From assembly GCA_013361095.1 (NCBI GenBank), contig JAATWA010000004.1, positions 103,520 through 167,519 of the forward strand: a DNA stretch of 64,000 bases. Reading direction: 5' to 3'. The notes under the pieces are model-generated. The model saw nothing but the letters and a program-made list of their open reading frames with translations, was not told the origin of the DNA and ran no database searches. Shown piece by piece: positions 1-9,009 of this stretch. Position numbers and translations under genes: made by a program. The DNA comes from Pseudanabaena biceps. GTDB lineage: Bacteria > Cyanobacteriota > Cyanobacteriia > Pseudanabaenales > Pseudanabaenaceae. Every line of letters starts with the position of its first letter. Positions within the stretch are counted from its first letter, which is position 1.

Positions 1-401
1 AACAAATAGGCTTGTCCAGTGAAGGTCAGCGTTTCTTTCCCTACAGTTAAAGTTATTACCTTCTCTTCAGAACCATCAATCTGTTCAGATGTGAATGACT
101 CCATGTAGGCAACGGCAGCTCGCAGCCGATCGCAAAGTTCTGCGAAAGTGTTTTCGTTATCTTCGACTGCGGGTGCTTCTACTCCTGCCAATCTTGCAAC
201 GCCACGTCTCGCAATGTCCGAAGCAATATGAACTTGACGGATGAGTGGCAACATATCGGGATACAAGCGACTAGCAATCAGAACCGAAGGGTCTATTTTT
301 TTTGCTTCAGCGTGAGCCGCTCCCTTTTCGAGAATCGCGACTAGATTATTAAGCGATCTCACTAGGGAAGGAATCGCAACTTGATACATCGAAATAGTCA
401 T
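1..401 (-). CDS. DUF1993 family protein, 5' part
   Basis: Reading the minus strand from the ATG at 399-401 gives an open frame of 133 codons that runs off the left edge, so the C-terminus is missing. It opens MTISMYQ and contains EKGAAHAEAKKIDPSVL followed by RLYPDMLPL and QVHIASDIARRGVARL, the conserved layout of the DUF1993 family. These are small helical proteins of about 170 residues with no established reaction, distantly like DinB-type four-helix bundles. About three quarters of the expected length is present and no lesion is seen. The family call rests on recalled motifs; function is unknown. Confidence 0.8.
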   Translation of the reverse strand, partial: MTISMYQVAIPSLVRSLNNLVAILEKGAAHAEAKKIDPSVLIASRLYPDMLPLIRQVHIASDIARRGVARLAGVEAPAVEDNENTFAELCDRLRAAVAYMESFTSEQIDGSEEKVITLTVGKETLTFTGQAYL

Positions 402-563
402 TAAAGCTTCTCCAGTTTTTTGATAAATTAATCTTTAGAAATCGAGTGTCACTATAACTGATCGCGACATTCATTGCGAATCAATCTCGAATACGCTCTA
501 ACCTATAACAGATATGTTTCCAGTTGAGTATGTCCTTTCACAAGTACAGTGAAATAATAATTT

Positions 564-1145
564 TTAAATTCCTGCTTTTGCAAAAAACTGACTTGCTGTG
601 ACTGCTAAATCTGGGAATAACTCATCGGTTAAAAGGCGATCGCCTTGATAAGTTTCTGGAGGACGGTCAGGATAAAACACCGTTAAAGTTTTTCCTATTG
701 GATTAATAACCCATACTCTTAATACTCCTGCCTTCAGATAATCCCCAGCCTTTGCCACAAACTCCCGAAATGTCTGTCCTTCTGACATAATCTCAATCAC
801 TAACTCAGGCGGTACGGGACACATCTCATTACCGACATCACTGGGCAAACGCTCCATAGAAATATAGGTCAAATCAGGTACAGGACACCAATCCTGATCG
901 TTGCGTATTAGTATGATTCCCCATTCTGGATAGACAAAACCTTTACCTTTAAACAAAGTTCGTAAAAAAATCAATAATTCTGCTTGCAAAGAAGCGTGAA
1001 ATCTTTTTGGCGACATTTTTCTTATGGCTTGACCATCAATAAATTCATAATTCTGATCAGACTCAGGGCTTGCCAAAAATTCCGCCAATGTCAGTCGCGA
1101 CAATGTGACTGTCCCTATCAATGGCGATTGAATCACGGTAGTCAT
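564..1145 (-). CDS. Uma2 family PD-(D/E)XK endonuclease-like protein
   Basis: A 193-residue protein of the Uma2 (formerly DUF820) family, which is greatly expanded in cyanobacteria and has a restriction-endonuclease-like fold. After an N-terminal TLAEFLA segment come YEFIDGQ, then PVPDLTYI (the PD motif) near residue 90, then PPELVIEIMSEGQ (the E-x-M-S core) near residue 112, and a C-terminal WVINP strand. Length is normal for the family and the catalytic outline is kept. It is separated from its neighbours by about 160 bases on each side and transcribed away from mfd. Cellular role is unknown; the family is not a classical restriction enzyme and is usually found as single genes. Confidence 0.85.
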   Translation of the reverse strand: MTTVIQSPLIGTVTLSRLTLAEFLASPESDQNYEFIDGQAIRKMSPKRFHASLQAELLIFLRTLFKGKGFVYPEWGIILIRNDQDWCPVPDLTYISMERLPSDVGNEMCPVPPELVIEIMSEGQTFREFVAKAGDYLKAGVLRVWVINPIGKTLTVFYPDRPPETYQGDRLLTDELFPDLAVTASQFFAKAGI

Positions 1146-1316
1146 TTTAATACTCCTTTTTTGTAAAAAGTTGATATTTTCCTAACTTGTCAAGGATATC
1201 CTTGTAATCATGCCAACTGAGCCTCAGCTATATCTTAGCTGGATTAAGTCTGAGTTAAATATTAAGATAGATACCCTAAAGTAATTTTAAACACAGGACT
1301 AAGTTAACCCCAACCC

Positions 1317-4300
1317 ATGACCTTCACAGCAGTCCTAGAGAACATAGCCCGATCAACCATCGCCACAAAAATAGGCGAGAAACTCAAAACAGCTAAAAGC
1401 ATATCCCTATCAGGACTATCACGTTTAGGCAAAGGACTGGTTAGCACCCACTTATGTCAACAACAAGCCAAACCATTACTCATCGTTGCCTCCACCGTCG
1501 AAGAAGCAACCCGCTGGGCTTTACAACTACAGTCAATGTCATGGCGCGTCTATCTATATCAACCCCTTGATACATTTCCCTATGAATCTGCCCAAATCGA
1601 TTTAGAGACCGCTTGGACAAGGATTGAGATATTAGCGGAATTGCTTGCCAAACCACAGCCTAACTTAGCGATCGCTACCACCATTAACGCGCTACAGCCC
1701 CATCTACCATCCACTCAAGTCTTCCAAAAACATAGCATCTATCTCAATATCGGCGATTCGCAATCAGTTAAATTACTTGCCGAAGCTCTGGCAAGATTGG
1801 GATATGAAGAAGTCAAAGAAGTAAAGGAATCAAAACAATGGAGCCGCAAAGGATTTAGTTTTGAAGTGTTTCCTGTTAATCGAAATTTACCAGTTCGCCT
1901 AAGCTGTAATCGCGGCACTGTCGAGAAAATCAGAGAGTTTGACCCAACTAATCCCAAAAGCTTCACTGACCTATCCAGCATCGCGATCGCCCCTGTCGAT
2001 TTGCATGAGTTTGTTACTGCTCATAAGGCAACATTACTGCATTACTTACCCAAAAGCTTCATTGTCGCCCTTGATGAACCCGAACAATGTCAGAGCTATA
2101 GCGATCGCTGGTACGAAGCTGTGGAAGAACTTTATCAAAATCAATCGCAAGCCGATATACCCAAATTGCATTGGGACTTTGCTAAATGCATGACTGAGGC
2201 AAAGAAATTTCAGATGCTTCAACTTAGTGAGCGATCGCTTAAACCTAAAGCCAATATTTTTGATTTTGCCAGTTCTTCTATTCCCATAGTTCCCCATCAG
2301 TTTGACCAGATTGCTTCTCTCATTCGTGAATATCTCAAATCGGAATATCAAGTCACCCTGATTTCATCTCAACCTTTGCGTGTGGCAACCTTGCTCAAGG
2401 AGTATGACTGCATTGCTAACTTTGTCAGTGATCCTGATGATTTACAGGCAATTGCACGGATTCAGAAAGCTGGAAAACCAGTGATTTTGAAATATTCAGG
2501 ACTGACGGAGATGCAAGGCTTTGTTTTGCCTAGTTGCAAGCTTGCCCTATTGACCGATCGCGAATTATTCGGACAGCAATTATTAGCCTCACCAACATTT
2601 GTGCATCCCTCACGCATGAATACGGCTAAATCAGTTAATCCTGACGAGCTAAATGTGGGCGATTATGTGGTGCATCGTAAATATGGGATTGGTAAGTTTA
2701 CGCGCTTTGAAACCATTGAAGTGAAGGGAGAAAAGCAACCGCATTACATCGTTGAGTTTGCTGATGGTAAGACTGCGGTGGCGATCGCGCAGGAAAATGA
2801 GAAGATTCTCTCCCGCTATCGCAGTGCTTCTAATAAACCTCCCAAGTTAAACAGCATCGCCAACACAAAGGCGTGGGATAACGCTCTCAGCAAGTGCCAA
2901 AAGGAGATTTACAAGTTAGCGAGGGATTTACTACAACTCTATGTCCGCCGCGCTAATTTAGTTGGCTATGCTTTTCCACCTGATACCGATTGGCAACAGG
3001 AGATGGAGGATTCTTTTCCCTATCAACTTACGCCCGATCAGGTCAAGGCTGTTCAAGATGTGAAGCAAGACATGGAAAGCGATCGCCCCATGGATCGGTT
3101 GGTTTGCGGTGATGTCGGCTTTGGCAAAACTGAGGTGGCGGTAAGAGCAATTTTTAAGGCGGTTTGTGCGGGTAAACAAGTGGCTCTGTTAGCTCCGACG
3201 ACGATTCTGGCGCAACAGCATTTTCATACGCTCCAAACTCGGTTTGCGGCTTATCCTTTCACAGTGGATATTGTGAATCGATTTCGCCCTGCGAAAGAGC
3301 GCAAGCAGATTTTACAACAGGTTGCGGATGGGAAGGTTCAAGTTATTGTCGGTACGCATCAACTTTTATCGAAGGATGTTGAGTTTCACGATCTGGGTTT
3401 ACTGGTAATTGACGAAGAGCAACGCTTTGGAACTTTGCAGAAGGAGAAAATCAAGGCGATGAAGGGTGATATGGATTTATTAACTCTGAGTGCTACGCCG
3501 ATTCCGCGTACTCTTTATGCAGCACTTTCTGGGGTGCGGGAAATGAGTGTGATTGCAACTCCTCCTCCCTCAAGGCGATCCATTCAAACCCATCTGTCTG
3601 CCTATGATGCGTCACTAGTGAAAACGGCGATTCGTCATGAGTTAGACCGTGGTGGTCAGGTGTTTTATGTTGTACCGCGTATTGAGGGGATTGAGGCGAT
3701 CGCTGTTTCTTTGCGGTTGATGTTGCCGAATGTGAGATTGGAGATCGCGCATGGGCAGATGCAGGAGTCAGAGTTAGAGGCGGCGATGGTTGCTTTTAAT
3801 AACAATGAGGCGGATATTCTGCTCTGTACCACGATTATCGAGTCGGGTTTGGATATTCCGCGTGTGAATACGATTGTGATTGAGGATGCTCATAAGTTGG
3901 GCTTGGCGCAACTCTATCAATTGCGTGGTCGCGTTGGTCGGGCGGGAATTCAGGCTCATGCCTATTTGCTGTATCCTCCTAATCTTGAGTTAACAGATTC
4001 AGCGAAGAGGAGATTGGATGCGATTCAGGAGTTTAGTCAGCTTGGTTCGGGTTATCAACTGGCGATGCGTGATATGGAGATTCGTGGTTTGGGGGATCTC
4101 TTGGGTGAGGAGCAGTCGGGTCAGGCGGATGTGATTGGCTTTGCGCTGTACATGGATTTGCTTCAGGAATATATCAATGAGTTACGGGGGAAGATTTTGC
4201 CTGAAGTTGCGGATACTGAGCTTCAGTTGCCACGTTTGGTGGCTTTTATTCCTGACAGTTACATAGAAGACAATGAGACGAAGATTAATGCTTATTTGAC

Positions 4301-4655
4301 TTTGGCGAAGGTGAAGTCGAAGGAGGAGATTCTCAAGTTGGCTGCGGTTTGGGAGGGTCTGTATGGGGCTTTGCCTGAAGAAACTCAGGTGTTACTCAGG
4401 GTGATGGAACTGAAGTTGGTGGCGCGTAAGGTTGGGGTGTTTCGCATTTATGCGTCGGAGGATGGGCGCGATCTGTTTCTGGACTCAAAGCTTACGGATT
4501 CGCTTTGGGAGTTGCTTCATGCGAAGATCCCGATTGAGTTCTATTATCGTTTCTCTTTTGAGAAGGGCAAAATTAAAATCACTAGTCTGGCTCTTCTGCC
4601 TGGGGATAAGCAGGTGCATTTCTTAATTGAGTGGCTGGGCTGTTTTTTGAAGTGA
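1317..4655 (+). CDS. mfd: Transcription-repair coupling factor
   Basis: A 1112-residue Mfd. It recognises RNA polymerase stalled at DNA lesions, uses ATP-driven translocation to release it, and recruits UvrA. The N-terminal UvrB-like region fills roughly residues 1-430. A CarD/RID-type polymerase-binding domain starts at NVGDYVVHRKYGIGKF near residue 447. The translocase has Walker A GDVGFGKTEVA near 598, the DEEQRFG box near 698, SATPIPRT, and QLRGRVGRA near 867. The C-terminal regulatory domain follows. Length and motif order are those of an intact cyanobacterial Mfd. The ATG at 1317 is the first good start. It stands alone, with IS debris downstream. Confidence 0.97.
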   Translation: MTFTAVLENIARSTIATKIGEKLKTAKSISLSGLSRLGKGLVSTHLCQQQAKPLLIVASTVEEATRWALQLQSMSWRVYLYQPLDTFPYESAQIDLETAWTRIEILAELLAKPQPNLAIATTINALQPHLPSTQVFQKHSIYLNIGDSQSVKLLAEALARLGYEEVKEVKESKQWSRKGFSFEVFPVNRNLPVRLSCNRGTVEKIREFDPTNPKSFTDLSSIAIAPVDLHEFVTAHKATLLHYLPKSFIVALDEPEQCQSYSDRWYEAVEELYQNQSQADIPKLHWDFAKCMTEAKKFQMLQLSERSLKPKANIFDFASSSIPIVPHQFDQIASLIREYLKSEYQVTLISSQPLRVATLLKEYDCIANFVSDPDDLQAIARIQKAGKPVILKYSGLTEMQGFVLPSCKLALLTDRELFGQQLLASPTFVHPSRMNTAKSVNPDELNVGDYVVHRKYGIGKFTRFETIEVKGEKQPHYIVEFADGKTAVAIAQENEKILSRYRSASNKPPKLNSIANTKAWDNALSKCQKEIYKLARDLLQLYVRRANLVGYAFPPDTDWQQEMEDSFPYQLTPDQVKAVQDVKQDMESDRPMDRLVCGDVGFGKTEVAVRAIFKAVCAGKQVALLAPTTILAQQHFHTLQTRFAAYPFTVDIVNRFRPAKERKQILQQVADGKVQVIVGTHQLLSKDVEFHDLGLLVIDEEQRFGTLQKEKIKAMKGDMDLLTLSATPIPRTLYAALSGVREMSVIATPPPSRRSIQTHLSAYDASLVKTAIRHELDRGGQVFYVVPRIEGIEAIAVSLRLMLPNVRLEIAHGQMQESELEAAMVAFNNNEADILLCTTIIESGLDIPRVNTIVIEDAHKLGLAQLYQLRGRVGRAGIQAHAYLLYPPNLELTDSAKRRLDAIQEFSQLGSGYQLAMRDMEIRGLGDLLGEEQSGQADVIGFALYMDLLQEYINELRGKILPEVADTELQLPRLVAFIPDSYIEDNETKINAYLTLAKVKSKEEILKLAAVWEGLYGALPEETQVLLRVMELKLVARKVGVFRIYASEDGRDLFLDSKLTDSLWELLHAKIPIEFYYRFSFEKGKIKITSLALLPGDKQVHFLIEWLGCFLK

Positions 4656-4725
4656 CTTTAGCTTTAGGCGATCGCTGTTTCATTATCAGTAAATATTTGG
4701 CGATCGCCCAACAAAGCTCCATGGA

Positions 4726-4835
4726 TCACAAAATTGAGTCTTTGTATTCGCGATCGCATTCTAAGAACTGTCGCCCACAATCCTTGCAAAGATAGCGTTG
4801 CTTGTTGTTGTAAAAGCCTGCAATAACTGATATAA
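4726..4835 (-). pseudogene. Zinc-ribbon remnant of an IS1-type transposase
   Basis: On the minus strand one frame reads NKQRYLCKDCGRQFLE and stops at TGA (4726-4728). The CKDCGRQF signature is the second half of the zinc ribbon at the start of IS1-type InsA proteins. Neither the first CPxC pair nor the DDE part is found nearby, so this is a short fossil just downstream of mfd rather than a gene. The match is short but the motif is distinctive. Confidence 0.5.
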
Positions 4836-4879
4836 GTTTCATGAAAAGTATTTATTTTCAATATTTTAAAGAAAAATTA

Positions 4880-5096
4880 ATGATTCTTATAAAAAGTCTA
4901 ATTGCACTGATGTTTGGAGTGGCAATTATTTCCCCTCCAACTGAAAATTCTGTTAACGCTCATGGAGGTCGTACTAATGCGTCTGGCTGTCATAACGACA
5001 GAAGGATATCACTGTCATAACAGTGTAACTACCCCTTCTACCCCTTATATACCCCCTACGACTGTTTGTAGAACCATCTCAAAATCTTCTTCCCTA
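4880..5096 (+). pseudogene. Small secreted YHYH-type protein, frameshifted and cut by IS630
   Basis: From the ATG at 4880 a signal-like hydrophobic start (residues 5-18) is followed by HGGRTNASGCHNDR. The next residues expected in this family, GYHCHN, are found in another frame immediately afterwards (from about 5003), so one frameshift separates the two halves. The second frame then continues through a Thr/Pro-rich stretch until the IS630 element begins at 5097. The H-G-G-R-T and G-Y-H-C-H pieces together are the signature of the small YHYH/metal-binding-like exported proteins common in cyanobacteria. No function is assigned to the family. The gene carries two independent lesions and is presumed dead. 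Confidence 0.6.
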
Positions 5097-6390
5097 GTAC
5101 AAGGCGGCTAAAGTGAAGATACTATAAGAAGAAATGAAATAACGGTCAAAAATTAGTGTTTACGGGATCTGCAAAAGCATTGCATTTAGAAGAGTTGGAA
5201 CAAGAAGAATTGGAACAGATAATCAATCGACACAGTACACCGCAGCAAATAGCCCAACGAGCAAAGATTGTTGTTTTAGCCTCTCAAGGATACAGTCAAG
5301 CAATGATAGCGCGGGAATTAGATATCAGCCGCAAAAGTGCCCGATTGTGGCGAGACCGATGGGTGTGGGGACGGGAAAAAGACATAGGCGTGTTGGATTG
5401 TTTGAAAGATGCCGAGCGTTCGGGTACACCACCGACATTCGAGCTTGAGCAAATCATGCACTTATTTGCAATCGCCTGTGAAAGTCCAGAGGAGAGTGGT
5501 CGCCCAATCAGCCAATGGACAAGTCGCGAACTCGCCGATGAAATGATTCAACGCGGGATTGTGACCACGATATCACCGAGGCACGTTGGACGCTTACTTG
5601 CCGAAGCAGATATCAAACCGCATCAATCAGGTTACTGACTGAATCCAGCGCCTGACCCATTGTTTGAACAAAAAGTAACAGCCATTACTGACAATTACTT
5701 AAATGCAATAGAGCGAGCTGCCTTAGGTGAACAAACTATTAGTCTTGATGAAATGACGGGTATCCAAGCCCTTGAGCGCAAATATCCTGATAAGCCCTTA
5801 GAACCTAGTAAGATTCACCGTCGCGAGTTTGAATATATTCGACATGGTACTCAAACCTTAATCGCCAGTTTTGATGTCGCCACGGGTTTAGTCATCAAGG
5901 CTTCTGTGGGCGATACACGTACTGAAGTTGCCTATCTTACTCATGTCCAACAAACTATAGCCACTAATCCTGATGCTAACAAATGGCATTTAGTTATGGA
6001 TTGTCTCAACACTCATCAATCGGAATCCCTCGTTCGCTATGTTGCACAAGTCGAAAGATTGGAGATTGATTTAGGTGTCAAAGGTAAGTGCGGCATCCTC
6101 AAGTCCATGCAGACAAGGACTGATTTCTTAACCGATAAAAATCATCGTATTGTTTTTTATTTTACTCCCAAGCATTGTTCTTGGCTTAATCAGATTGAGA
6201 TTTGGTTTGGAATCTTGATGCGTAAGTTACTCAGACGCGGTAACTTTATCTCTCAAGCCGATTTGAAGTCTCGCATTATCTTATTTATTGACTACTTCAA
6301 CCGTACTATGGCTAAGCCTTTTAAATGGACTTATAAAGGTAAGGCTTTAGCCGTCTAAAAGTATGTTTCTTCACTTTAGCCGCCTTGTAC
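5097..6390 (+). mobile_element. IS630 family insertion sequence
   Basis: A 1294-base element bounded by inverted repeats beginning GTACAAGGCGGCTAAAGTGA on the left and its reverse complement on the right (ending at 6390). Each end abuts a TA dinucleotide (5095-5096 and 6391-6392), the expected IS630 target duplication. It encodes one transposase interrupted by a stop codon. The left flank is the YHYH pseudogene. The right flank is the C-terminal coding end of an old IS1-type element. Confidence 0.9.
5156..6358 (+). pseudogene. IS630 family transposase with an in-frame TGA
   Basis: Two open stretches, 5156-5638 (helix-turn-helix part) and 5660-6358 (DDE part), lie in the same reading frame. 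They are separated only by TGA at 5636-5638. Reading through it gives HQSGY-stop-LNPAPDPLFEQK, and IS630 relatives have tryptophan here (RYWL), so TGG to TGA is the likely change. Restored length would be 400 residues. The N-terminal half has the SRKSARLWRDRW helix-turn-helix region. The C-terminal half keeps LVMDCLNTHQSES and HCSWLNQIEIWFG, the second and third acidic motifs. GTG at 5156 is the likely start. Inactive unless the stop is suppressed or another copy acts on it. Confidence 0.88.
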
Positions 6391-6516
6391 TAGTCGAGAG
6401 ATTCATTGTCGCATCGTACAGTTAAAACGTTCAATATAATTGGTTTTCCCTGTTTCCTTTCCAACCGCGATATGCCGCATGTCTGGGAACACAACAGAAT
6501 ATGCATTCCAAAAATC

Positions 6517-7294
6517 GGCATTGCACAAATGAAAGATGAATCAAGAAAAGCTAGGAATTGATTTGTACTTAAGATAGTGAATTAACAAACGAATTGAATG
6601 TCTCAACATTTCTTCCGATTTTGAATAACATAAAGTTTTGCGATGCAATCGGGCAAGATAATGTCTCAGTCTTGTATTTTCACCCTCAACTCTAGTCATG
6701 TAGGTTTTGCTAATAATTTGATCTTCCGAGTTAACAAACATTTTATAGACACAGTAGCCATCGGTAACCCAGAAATAGCATTGCCAAACTTTAATCAATG
6801 TCCATAGAGTTTTAAAGGTTTGACTACTCCTATCGCCTAATACCCAAGCCAATATACCTTGGCTAAAATGATTCACCGCAGTCCATAGCCAAATCAAGTT
6901 TTTTTTTGACCCAACAAAAGTCTGGAGTTCATCTAGTTCACCAACATCAGGAATAGTCTCAATCGGTGGATGCTCGGGTAATGGTTTGGCTACTTCTCTC
7001 ACCCAGTTGATGACTGAATTATGGCTAACATCGGTGCATCTCTCGATCTGTCTAAATCCCATGCCGTTACAGTACATTTTTAGACATATTTTCTTGATAT
7101 CTTGAGAATACCCAAGTACTGAGTAGCTATCGATGAACTGACGACCACAATCAGCGCAAATATGATTTTGCTTGTCTCCTCGTTTCCCATTCTTACGAAT
7201 ATGTGATGATCCGCACTTTGGACATTTCATTATGTTTCATTGCTTAAACTCGTTGTCTTTTATTTACTCATTCATCCTTCATTTGTGCAACGCC
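6517..7294 (-). mobile_element. IS1 family element with 8-base target duplication
   Basis: A 778-base element. Its ends read GGCATTGCACAAATGAA on the left and GGCGTTGCACAAATGAA as the reverse complement of the right end. It is flanked by a perfect direct repeat CAAAAATC (6509-6516 and 7295-7302), the 8-base duplication usual for IS1. The insertion lies inside an older IS1-type transposase gene. It carries one long open frame and shows no lesion, so it could still be active. Confidence 0.92.
6541..7230 (-). CDS. IS1 family transposase, single frame
   Basis: A 229-residue transposase that joins the InsA-type and InsB-type halves in one frame. Residues 1-35 form a zinc ribbon (CPKCGS and CADCGRQF). 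A helix-turn-helix follows (GFRQIERCTDVSHNSVINWV). The DDE catalytic region begins at DELQTFVGSKKNLIWLWTA and ends at RKTLCYSKSEEMLRHSIRLL. Length matches cyanobacterial IS1 elements that need no frameshift. It lies inside inverted repeats that start 24 bases beyond its stop codon and about 64 bases upstream of its start. Confidence 0.93.
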   Translation of the reverse strand: MKCPKCGSSHIRKNGKRGDKQNHICADCGRQFIDSYSVLGYSQDIKKICLKMYCNGMGFRQIERCTDVSHNSVINWVREVAKPLPEHPPIETIPDVGELDELQTFVGSKKNLIWLWTAVNHFSQGILAWVLGDRSSQTFKTLWTLIKVWQCYFWVTDGYCVYKMFVNSEDQIISKTYMTRVEGENTRLRHYLARLHRKTLCYSKSEEMLRHSIRLLIHYLKYKSIPSFS

Positions 7295-7682
7295 CAAAAA
7301 TCTGTATAAGCAACAGCACACTGACGATAAACACTGGGCAAAGAATTCCAAAGCTTTTGCGCTCCTTGTGCGGAGCGATCGCCGATATGAACGCCAACAA
7401 TTTCGCGAGTATCAACATCAATGGCAAGCCAAATCCACTGTTTATTGCCTTTATTGCCAACAAAAGACCACATTTCATCACACTGAATCGTTAGTCTTCC
7501 TTTTTTTTGCGGATACATTTACTTGTTGAGGAATCGCCTCGTATTTACGATTGACATAATTCTGCAACCAAGTTTCAGAAACGTCACAAACTCTGGCAAT
7601 ACCTACAAGAGGAATCTTCTCAAGTAAGAGTTTGTCAATCAAGGCTTTGGTTTCTTCAGAGATTAGTTTTTGCCGCGGTGCT

Positions 7683-9009
7683 GAGAGTGTACAGTAAATT
7701 GTGTAAAGTCTGGGAAGTATACAGAGAGATAATCTAGACACACAATAACTAACACTAAAACAGATGAATATACGCAAAGAACTACTCGATGAATTGCTGA
7801 AAGAATGTAAAACACCACCCGACCTATTCGGAGAAGGAGGCATTCTGAAACAACTAACCACTGCCTTAGTGGAAAGAGCATTGGAAGCAGAACTATCCAC
7901 CCATTTGGGTTATGGGAAGCATGAACATAGACCAGACGGGCAAAGCAACAGTCGCAATGGCTACAGCCAGAAAACAGTCCAAGGCGACTTCGGCGTAGCC
8001 GAAATCGCCATACCTCGGGATCGCCAAGGAGAGTTTGAACCGCAACTGGTGAAGAAAGGACAAAGCCGATTGTCAGGACTAGACGAGAAGATCATTGCTC
8101 TCTACGCACGAGGTATGAGCGTCAGGGATATCCAAGCCCAGTTACAGGAAATGTATGGGGTTGAAGTATCACCAACGCTTATTTCTAATGTCACAGATGC
8201 GGTGATTGATGAGGTGAAGCAATGGCAAAACCGTCCTCTGGACGCGGTCTATCCAATCGTATTTCTGGACTGCCTAGTGATCAAAGTGCGAGACAATGGC
8301 AGGGTGATTAATAAGTCCCTGTACTTTGCCTTGGGCGTGAATATGGACGGGTACAAGGAATTACTGGGGATGTGGATATCTCCCAATGAAGGAGCCAAAT
8401 TCTGGTTGTCCGTACTCACCGAAATTCACAACCGTGGGGTCAAAGACATTTTGATTGCCTGTGTCGATGGTTTGACAGGATTTCCCAATGCCATTGAAAC
8501 GGTATTTCCGAAAACACAGGTACAGTTGTGCATTGTCCATATGGTGCGTAACTCGGTCGCTTTTGTCCCCTGGCAACAACGCAAGCAAGTTTGTGCCGAC
8601 CTCAAGGCGATTTATGCGGCGGCGACGGAATCAGAGGCAGAGTTTAATCTCGAACTCTTTGCCGAAAAATGGGACAAGCAATATCCATCGATTTCTAAGT
8701 CGTGGCGCAGTCATTGGGCGAATATTATCCCCTTCTTTGCTTTCCCGCCTGAGATTCGCAGGGCAATTTATACCACCAATGCCATTGAGTCAATGAATAG
8801 CAGTTTGCGGAAGGTGATTAAATCTCAGCAGATTTTTCCCTCGGATGAGGCTGCTTTCAAGCTGGTTTATTTGGCGATGCGCAATATCTCGAAGAAGTGG
8901 ACGATGCCGATTCGCGATTGGAAACCTGCCCTCAATCGCTTTGCGATCCTCTTTGAGGATCGTCTCCACATCTAGTTTCTAGACTTTACACATTTTGCTT
9001 GACAGTCTC
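7683..9009 (+). mobile_element. IS256 family element
   Basis: The left end reads GAGAGTGTACAGTAAATTGT and the reverse complement of the right end reads GAGACTGTCAAGCAAAATGT. Both continue into GTAAAGTCT, giving imperfect inverted repeats of about 29 bases. The transposase frame fills the interior. No 8-9 base target duplication is present: the left flank is an IS1 remnant and the right flank an unrelated transposase remnant. This suggests a deletion or recombination at one end after insertion. Confidence 0.88.
7764..8975 (+). CDS. IS256 family (mutator-type) transposase
   Basis: A 403-residue transposase of the MULE/IS256 class. The N-terminus has LERALEAELSTHLGY-type helices and NGYSQKTVQGDFGV. 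The catalytic core has VFLDCLVIKVRDNG (first Asp) and ACVDGLTGFPNAIETVFP (second Asp). The family's C-terminal YTTNAIESMNSSLRK carries the catalytic Glu. Full length for the family with no lesion. The ATG at 7764 lies 81 bases inside the left end of the element. Confidence 0.95.
   Translation: MNIRKELLDELLKECKTPPDLFGEGGILKQLTTALVERALEAELSTHLGYGKHEHRPDGQSNSRNGYSQKTVQGDFGVAEIAIPRDRQGEFEPQLVKKGQSRLSGLDEKIIALYARGMSVRDIQAQLQEMYGVEVSPTLISNVTDAVIDEVKQWQNRPLDAVYPIVFLDCLVIKVRDNGRVINKSLYFALGVNMDGYKELLGMWISPNEGAKFWLSVLTEIHNRGVKDILIACVDGLTGFPNAIETVFPKTQVQLCIVHMVRNSVAFVPWQQRKQVCADLKAIYAAATESEAEFNLELFAEKWDKQYPSISKSWRSHWANIIPFFAFPPEIRRAIYTTNAIESMNSSLRKVIKSQQIFPSDEAAFKLVYLAMRNISKKWTMPIRDWKPALNRFAILFEDRLHI

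Larger units (their letters stand above)
6391..7682 (-). pseudogene. Old IS1-type transposase remnant, split by a newer IS1
   Basis: The N-terminal part at about 7295-7682 encodes KLISEETKALIDKLLLEKIP, then after an A8 tract CDEMWSFVGNKGNKQWIWLA, up to AYTDFW. The C-terminal part at about 6391-6516 encodes NAYSVVFPDMRHIAVGKETG, NYIERFNCTMRQ, a TGA, then ISRL. The two pieces join exactly when the IS1 at 6517-7294 and one copy of its 8-base target duplication are removed. The N-terminal end is truncated at the IS256 boundary (7683) and the C-terminal end at the IS630 boundary (6390). A frame change at the A8 tract (about 7501-7510) separates the DNA-binding and catalytic halves. Confidence 0.8.

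Noticed and set aside
4664..4861. 65-residue minus-strand frame after mfd
   Set aside because: It crosses the zinc-ribbon remnant in the wrong frame; the meaningful frame is the neighbouring one (NKQRYLCKDCGRQF).
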